From: Candidatus Thorarchaeota archaeon
GTDB lineage: Archaea > Asgardarchaeota > Thorarchaeia > Thorarchaeales > Thorarchaeaceae
Reading direction: 5' to 3'
Assembly: GCA_016841005.1 (NCBI GenBank)
Contig: JAEORG010000017.1
Location: forward strand, 1-11,285
Length of the DNA stretch: 11,285 nt
This document shows positions 7,467 to 11,285 of the stretch, piece after piece (the stretch's first letter is position 1; every line of letters begins with the position of its first letter). A program made the translations under genes and the position numbers. The notes beneath the pieces were generated by a model. It was not told the origin of the DNA. It did no database searches and saw only the letters and a list, made by a program, of their open reading frames with translations.

Positions 7467-8453
7467 TCACAAATCCAGTAATCTTTCAAGATGATCTGGG
7501 GAACTACTTTGTTTTCCAAGGTTGAATAGGCTCTGAATTTGAGGTCTATCTATAACGAATAATCTGTCATCGGAAAGGTCTTTCTTATCAGTTTTTGATA
7601 CTTTCTTTGGTGTAAATACAATTCCTATAACCTCAGTATGCTTAACTAACTTGGAGATTTCATCAATCTCATTCTTAAGCGTTGAAGATTTCTTTCTTAC
7701 ACTGCCTCCTGTGCATTCGCAGATCAAAATCCAAGGAAAGTCTGCTGAATATGCTATCAAATCAAAACTTCGTCCATACATACCTACATTGAATGTAGAA
7801 AAACCAAGCAAGCCCAAGAGAAGATGGATTGAGTATTCGAATGTGTCCTGACCCGAGATTTTTAATTGAACCTTTCCATCCAACCAATTCTTAAGTTCAA
7901 AATTAAAAAGCTCACCATCTAACCATTCTAAAATCCTAGAAAGATCATTTCCTCGATGTTCGATTAAGCTAAATTCTATAGCATATTCCAGTCCTTTTTC
8001 AGTGAATCTATAACCCAAGTCTTTATTCTTCTCAAAGTGACCTTGATATTTCTCATATGATTTTCTTGAAGCAGTAAATACTCGTGATACCCTTCCCGTA
8101 TTGATTTTCCAGTCATTTGCAATAGAACTACTACCCATAGAGCGATCAAAATTACGCATTAATGAAAGGATGACCTTATGATAGTCGCTAATCGTTTCTG
8201 CTTTTGTTGATTGGTCATTATCTAGTCCAAAAAATCTCTCTATCTTTGCGATTGTATCCTGAACTTGTGGATATATTTCTGCAGCCCATATCAATCGTTT
8301 TCTCTCATTCTCCAATGGAGCAATCTCATCGCAAATTCGTTTTAATCGATGATAGAGATTTACAGATGATTCCCCTCTTTCTGGTGCAAGTTTTACAATC
8401 ATATCGCCTATAATTCTCTGGAATATCATATCGCTAGCACTATTTTCTACCAA
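7467..8453 (-). CDS. wHTH fused to C-terminal restriction-endonuclease-like domain
   Basis: 328 residues. Residues 15-80 are the strand-plus-helical-hairpin module, slightly longer than in its twin. Residues 90-163 are the wHTH (NTGRVSRVFTASRKSYEKY, 118-136; GHFEK; YRFTEKGLEYAIE). Residues 170-310 look like a PD-(D/E)XK-fold domain: E206 in a helix FEYSIHLLLGLLGFST, D231 in RSFDLIAYS, then strand WILICECTGG with E246, where the usual lysine is replaced by T248 (E-C-T). A later strand VIGIVFTP and a helix follow, as in Mrr/restriction-like folds. ExT-type variants occur among nuclease-fold proteins, so activity is plausible but not assured. The start is TTG at 8453, supported by GGTGA at 8461-8465; ATG at residue 9 is an alternative. 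Inferred role: a nuclease effector directed by its wHTH. Confidence 0.75.
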   Translation of the reverse strand: MVENSASDMIFQRIIGDMIVKLAPERGESSVNLYHRLKRICDEIAPLENERKRLIWAAEIYPQVQDTIAKIERFFGLDNDQSTKAETISDYHKVILSLMRNFDRSMGSSSIANDWKINTGRVSRVFTASRKSYEKYQGHFEKNKDLGYRFTEKGLEYAIEFSLIEHRGNDLSRILEWLDGELFNFELKNWLDGKVQLKISGQDTFEYSIHLLLGLLGFSTFNVGMYGRSFDLIAYSADFPWILICECTGGSVRKKSSTLKNEIDEISKLVKHTEVIGIVFTPKKVSKTDKKDLSDDRLFVIDRPQIQSLFNLGKQSSSPDHLERLLDL

Positions 8454-8460
8454 GATATTG

Positions 8461-8510
8461 TCACCGATTACTTGGTTACAGCTTTTCTTATGAATACAAC
8501 CATCATTTAG
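8461..8510 (-). promoter_or_regulatory. Possible promoter and ribosome site of the wHTH-nuclease gene
   Basis: On the minus strand CTAAAT (8505-8510) lies at a fitting distance for a TATA box with a transcript start near 8482, and GGTGA (8461-8465) is seven bases before TTG 8453. The repeated element at 8520-8534 lies just upstream. The TATA match is weak. Confidence 0.25.
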
Positions 8511-8519
8511 AAGGATTTC

Positions 8520-8534
8520 AATAGGCCTTTTTGA
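8520..8534. repeat. Upstream element, copy 1 of AATARGCCTTTTTGA
   Basis: AATAGGCCTTTTTGA matches AATAAGCCTTTTTGA at 9239-9253 in 14 of 15 positions. Both copies lie a few bases upstream of a TATA-like sequence read on the minus strand, so they may be a shared regulator site or extended promoter element. Confidence 0.35.
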
Positions 8535-8594
8535 AAAAACAGAGAAATTTTAGCTGCAACCTGTCTACACTCTTGAAGTCTATTCAGTGATATG

Positions 8595-8638
8595 TTCAGG
8601 AACCCCTTCTTGAAATATGATTATTCAAACATCCTGAA
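8595..8638. repeat. Nested inverted repeat in the intergenic region
   Basis: Outer arms TTCAGGA (8595-8601) and TCCTGAA (8632-8638) pair perfectly, with inner arms TTGAA (8610-8614) and TTCAA (8624-8628) around a nine-base loop. GTTCAGGAAC at 8594-8603 is also a compact palindrome by itself. Could be an operator or an RNA hairpin. The 8454-8734 gap otherwise shows no gene. Confidence 0.3.
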
Positions 8639-8698
8639 ACAGAAGATGGTAGTTTTCAATAGAGCATGTTAGAATAATATAGTTGGATTCCTATTGTT

Positions 8699-8720
8699 GA
8701 ACAAATAAAACAAAAGAAAC
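8699..8720 (-). terminator. T-rich terminator after the 156-residue wHTH gene
   Basis: On the minus strand the 3' flank of the wHTH gene ending at 8735 reads as a long T-rich tract (TTTCTTTTGTTTTATTTGTT), typical of archaeal intrinsic termination. This implies that this gene is not simply read through into the next one. Confidence 0.5.
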
Positions 8721-8734
8721 TATCTGGATATATT

Positions 8735-9205
8735 TCAATAAAGCGGCTCACTTTTTTCTTCACCTGAAAGGAGCGGAATTATTTTGTCGATAACAAAAGA
8801 TAGTCCTTCATTAGATAAAGTCCATCCTTCTGATTCACGTTTAAACCAATTAGGGTTTCCACGCCTCCTTCCAGTCATTAGATTACTTACAGCACCTGAA
8901 CTCAAGCCAGTTTCCCAAGCAACATCTGATAGACCTCTAGGTTGTGGCCATTCCATAAACAAAGATATTGCAACTCTTTCATCACTTGCGTGAACAATCT
9001 CATTCATAATTCTCCGATTGTTTTCTATTTCCCAGATATGCTGTATTTTCTTTCGTGCTTCACTCACACGAGCTATATCCCCTAGTCTATCAAGAAGAAG
9101 CAGAGCCTCTTCAAATTCATCTGGAGAGTTTACCCAAATTTCAATAACCAGTCCAGCCACTTCTTTTGAAACCTTGACATTAGACGGTCTTGTATTTTCT
9201 TTCAA
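8735..9205 (-). CDS. wHTH protein of the local family, probably leaderless
   Basis: 156 residues. Residues 10-62 are the N-terminal module: strand AGLVIEIWVNSP (17-28) and a helical hairpin ending IQHIWEIE (54-61), very like IRHLWIEE in the member at 6039-6542. Residues 76-147 are the wHTH: RVAISLFMEWPQP, DVAWETGLSSGAVSNLMTGR (94-113), wing with NWF and GWTLSNEGL. No effector domain is seen. TTG 9205 is the only usable start, because an in-frame stop lies just upstream. No Shine-Dalgarno precedes it, but ATTTATAG at 9224-9231 is centred about 23 bases away, so the transcript likely starts at or near the start codon. It is divergent from the ATPase-PIN pair across 107 bases and could control that pair as well as itself (inference). 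Confidence 0.75.
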   Translation of the reverse strand: MKENTRPSNVKVSKEVAGLVIEIWVNSPDEFEEALLLLDRLGDIARVSEARKKIQHIWEIENNRRIMNEIVHASDERVAISLFMEWPQPRGLSDVAWETGLSSGAVSNLMTGRRRGNPNWFKRESEGWTLSNEGLSFVIDKIIPLLSGEEKSEPLY

Positions 9206-9223
9206 TGTTAATTCAATATGAAA

Positions 9224-9231
9224 CTATAAAT
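9224..9231 (-). promoter_or_regulatory. TATA box of the divergent wHTH gene
   Basis: ATTTATAG on the minus strand lies about 23 bases from TTG 9205, the spacing expected for a leaderless archaeal transcript. No ribosome site lies in between. Confidence 0.5.
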
Positions 9232-9238
9232 GTATAGA

Positions 9239-9253
9239 AATAAGCCTTTTTGA
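9239..9253. repeat. Upstream element, copy 2 of AATARGCCTTTTTGA
   Basis: AATAAGCCTTTTTGA sits between the minus-strand TATA box at 9224-9231 and a plus-strand TATA-like TATTAATAA at 9255-9263, so a bound protein could affect both divergent units. The other copy is at 8520-8534. Confidence 0.35.
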
Positions 9254-9254
9254 G

Positions 9255-9310
9255 TATTAATAACAGCTGAATAGGATAATAGATTGATTGTTTTAGGTGG
9301 CTGCGAGGGG
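9255..9310 (+). promoter_or_regulatory. Possible promoter and ribosome sites of the ATPase-PIN operon
   Basis: TATTAATAA (9255-9263) would place the transcript start near 9285. AGGTGG (9295-9300) and GAGGGG (9305-9310) are both purine-rich ribosome-site candidates before ATG 9313; the first is rather far (12 bases) and the second very close (two bases). Confidence 0.3.
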
Positions 9311-9312
9311 AA

Positions 9313-10641
9313 ATGAAAGTAAATAATATGGTGATTGAAAATATTAGATCAATTAGTAGGGTAAACATACCTCTAAAACGAATTAATATTCTGATTGGAG
9401 ATAACTCATCAGGTAAGTCATCAATACTATTTGCATTACTCGCACTTAACAAAATGAGTGTAGGTACAAGTAATGCTACTAGATCATTCCAAGATTTTGG
9501 TTGGCTGAAGCGAAAACAGAGTAAAGAACCAATGAGAGTTTGCCTGCGAGGTGAAGTTGAGTTTGGCGAAAGGAAGGCGTATACACTCGATGTGAATTTT
9601 TTCTCAAATCAGATTTATGATTGGTCATTTAAAGCGGAGAAGCCAAATTTAACTGAGCGATGTCTTAGTGGTTCAAAGACTCAAATAGATTCATTCAAAA
9701 CCCTTGATAATACAGAAGATTCTATTAAAAGAAGAATTGAAGGAATATTTGAAAAATCTGATTTCATCAAATTATGTATTCTCTATGATAATGATTATAA
9801 AATAATTCAGGGAGTTGAACAAGATTCTAGGTTACTTGACAACTGGATAAATTATGATTATGCTTTATTTTCAGAAAAATTTGGAGAAGAGTTCCAAATT
9901 GCTAGAGATAAGTTTTCCAATTACGTAAATAATTTGGAATTCATTCCTGTTAGCAGAGGTTCTTTTTCTGTTGATAGCCCTCAATCAGATAGCAGACCTG
10001 CTCACATATCACATGGGGATTCAGCACCTCATGAATTCCTAAATATGATGATTTATCCTGACTATATTCAGACCAATAATATTGAAGATATCGTGAAATG
10101 GGCTGCAAAATTTGACATTGAGAGGTTTGAAGTTGTTATACAACCAGGAAGAAAAGTGGAAGGTAGAGGATGGCTAAAGAAAGGGGGAAGTAAACTACCC
10201 ATCGCACTCTACGGTTTTGGCTCAAACCAATTCATACATCTTGCAGCAAAGTGTATATTTGCATCAGATTATGCCCCAATTTTAATAGAAGAACCTGAAA
10301 TTCATTTACACCCAGAAAAACAAGCATTAGTGATGGATTTTCTGATTGAAAGAATGAAACAGAATCACCAATTATTTATCTCCACCCATTCAGAACATCT
10401 AATTGGACGAATTCAAAGGCGTGTCGTAGAACAGGATGGAGAGTTTAAAATAGATTCGGATGATGTTGCCATTTTATGGGTTCGATATGATGAAGAAACA
10501 TCAAGTACCTTGGTCGACCAAATTCTTATTGATGAAAATGGAATATTTCATGAGGATCTTGACACTTACTTGAAATTTAATGAGAGAGAGATGTCTGCAA
10601 TTTCTGAGGCACGTCGAAAAAGACAACAAGAATCTCGGTGA
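9313..10641 (+). CDS. AAA/ABC-type ATPase of the OLD/RecF-like group (AAA_15/AAA_21, DUF3696-like)
   Basis: 442 residues, cytoplasmic. Walker A is GDNSSGKSS (29-37), preceded by the usual N-terminal strands (MVIENIRSIS; KRINILIG). A signature-like GFGSNQ lies at 301-306, Walker B ILIEEPE at 323-329 with E326/E327, a D-loop-like HPEKQ at 333-337, and the H-switch histidine H359 in STHSEHL. The insert between the ATPase halves is strand- and helix-rich, as in this group. After the H-switch only about 80 residues follow, with ILIDENGIF like the tail of DUF3696 ATPases and no TOPRIM domain, so this is not a full OLD nuclease. The downstream PIN-domain gene follows directly (GGTGATT spans stop and ribosome site), implying co-translation and a complex. 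Inferred role: nucleotide-driven sensor or switch that controls the PIN nuclease. Confidence 0.85.
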   Translation: MKVNNMVIENIRSISRVNIPLKRINILIGDNSSGKSSILFALLALNKMSVGTSNATRSFQDFGWLKRKQSKEPMRVCLRGEVEFGERKAYTLDVNFFSNQIYDWSFKAEKPNLTERCLSGSKTQIDSFKTLDNTEDSIKRRIEGIFEKSDFIKLCILYDNDYKIIQGVEQDSRLLDNWINYDYALFSEKFGEEFQIARDKFSNYVNNLEFIPVSRGSFSVDSPQSDSRPAHISHGDSAPHEFLNMMIYPDYIQTNNIEDIVKWAAKFDIERFEVVIQPGRKVEGRGWLKKGGSKLPIALYGFGSNQFIHLAAKCIFASDYAPILIEEPEIHLHPEKQALVMDFLIERMKQNHQLFISTHSEHLIGRIQRRVVEQDGEFKIDSDDVAILWVRYDEETSSTLVDQILIDENGIFHEDLDTYLKFNEREMSAISEARRKRQQESR

Positions 10642-10646
10642 TTTTC

Positions 10647-11150
10647 ATGTCTTGTCAAGAGTTGAATATAATACTTGATACTTGTGTCTTTGTCTTTTGG
10701 TGTTCAGGAGAACCTGGTTATGGGCAGGTAATGGATTGTATTCGTGAAGGAAAAATCAAGATAGTGTTATGTCCAGAGCTTGAAAAGGAGTATCAGCGAC
10801 AACTCGATCCTAGATATTATGGTGCTGGTTATCAAGTACTTAAGAGTAAAAAGGATCAACTGTTTAGAGAAGAGGTCTTACTATATGTAGGTGAGGAAAT
10901 TACAAACGATATCATAATCCAAAAAAAAGATCAACATGTAATGAATTGTGCATTTAATGGTTTATATCCGGTTTCCATTATTGTGACCGATAATACACCT
11001 GATTTCATTGCTGAAAAACCGTATAGACTTCCAATTATACTTACAACACAGGATTTCCTTGATGGAAAAAAGAGACAGACTATATGTAGTGACGCAAAAC
11101 TCGTTTGGGAAGAGATTAGAAGAGTGGGAAACAGGGCGAGATTTATCTGA
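10647..11150 (+). CDS. PIN-domain ribonuclease partnered with the ATPase
   Basis: 167 residues from ATG 10647. The PIN acidic set is visible: D11 in IILDTCVF, E44 (with E46 and E48) in CPELEKEY, D95 in DQHVMNCA, and D115 in IIVTDNTPDF (D119 nearby). PIN domains are Mg2+-dependent RNases, often toxins. The frame could open at GTG 10638, overlapping the ATPase stop by four bases, but GGTGAT at 10637-10642 is a strong ribosome site four bases before ATG 10647, which I prefer. No VapB-like antitoxin precedes it; its partner is the ATPase. The protein is slightly longer than a typical VapC (about 130-140 residues), with extra C-terminal helices. Inferred role: effector nuclease of a two-gene ATPase-PIN module. 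Confidence 0.8.
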   Translation: MSCQELNIILDTCVFVFWCSGEPGYGQVMDCIREGKIKIVLCPELEKEYQRQLDPRYYGAGYQVLKSKKDQLFREEVLLYVGEEITNDIIIQKKDQHVMNCAFNGLYPVSIIVTDNTPDFIAEKPYRLPIILTTQDFLDGKKRQTICSDAKLVWEEIRRVGNRARFI

Positions 11151-11285
11151 ACACCACAATGATGTTCATATCTTTCGGGGGCATTTAATTTGGACCAACC
11201 TGTTCCGATGTTTTCTCGCAAGTTGTTAAGGGGCATATAATCTTTGATGTTGGTCGCTTTCAGTTCTAAGAGGGGTATTGTTTTA
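11151..11285. other. 3' flank without a recognised gene
   Basis: No supported gene. CATATAAT at 11234-11241 could be a TATA-like element for a gene beyond the window, and a short open frame from ATG 11247 runs off the end, but 13 codons are no evidence. No clear T-rich terminator is seen after the PIN gene. Confidence 0.3.

Noticed and set aside
9213..9452. 79-codon minus-strand frame across the divergent promoter and ATPase start
   Set aside because: It overlaps the Walker A coding region and both promoters; its hydrophobic stretch is the antisense of strand-coding codons.
9313..10641. Full OLD-family nuclease
   Set aside because: No TOPRIM motifs follow the ATPase; only about 80 residues remain after the H-switch.
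10638..11150. VapBC toxin-antitoxin pair for the PIN gene
   Set aside because: No small antitoxin gene precedes or follows it; the coupled neighbour is a 442-residue ATPase.
11008..11229. 73-codon plus-strand frame overlapping the PIN gene
   Set aside because: It lies out of frame over the well-supported PIN gene, has no ribosome site and shows no recognisable protein pattern.
11247..11285. Short open frame running off the window end
   Set aside because: Thirteen codons are too few, and the purine-rich site is far from the ATG.
1..11285. CRISPR array or insertion-sequence ends
   Set aside because: No regularly spaced direct repeats, no transposase motifs and no terminal inverted repeats with target duplications were seen.

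Overview
The window reads as archaeal chromosomal DNA. TATA-like boxes sit about 25 bases from starts or probable transcript starts, Shine-Dalgarno sites are of the GGTGA/GGAGG type, several TTG starts are well supported, and one gene looks leaderless. The species cannot be named from sequence alone; an Asgard-type archaeon is only a guess. The content (nuclease domains, a TIR/deoxyribosyltransferase-like domain, an ABC-type ATPase, a PIN domain and a small expanded winged-helix family) is that of a defence or genome-conflict island. No housekeeping gene, RNA gene, CRISPR array or transposase was seen.

Layout. (1) 133-5058 (+): one very large protein of about 1640 residues. It has a RecB/Cas4-like PD-(D/E)XK nuclease near residues 395-500, then a possible RecA-like core lacking the usual Walker lysine, then about 900 residues I cannot assign. 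G+C falls from well over 50% in parts of its 5' third to below 40% at its 3' end. (2) 5145-6029 (+): a nucleoside 2-deoxyribosyltransferase/TIR-like domain fused to a C-terminal winged helix-turn-helix (wHTH). (3) 6039-9205 (-): five more proteins carrying the same wHTH. Two longer ones have only a shared N-terminal strand-plus-helices module; one is little more than a bare wHTH; one forms a close pair with the next; and that partner adds a C-terminal restriction-endonuclease-like domain. (4) 9313-11150 (+): a tightly coupled pair, an AAA/ABC-type ATPase and a PIN-domain protein.

The main point is that six wHTH domains of one family sit side by side in about 4 kb. One is attached to a probable nucleotide-metabolising or NAD-targeting domain, one to a probable nuclease, and four to nothing recognisable. 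This suggests a modular set in which one DNA- or partner-binding module is reused with different effectors, some members perhaps acting as regulators or antitoxin-like partners. The ATPase-PIN pair resembles, in logic only, known two-gene ATPase-plus-nuclease defence systems. All function statements beyond domain recognition are inference.

Gene-poor stretches: 1-132 holds the promoter region of the large gene; 8454-8734 holds promoter elements, repeats and a T-rich terminator; 9206-9312 is a divergent promoter region; 11151-11285 shows nothing convincing.
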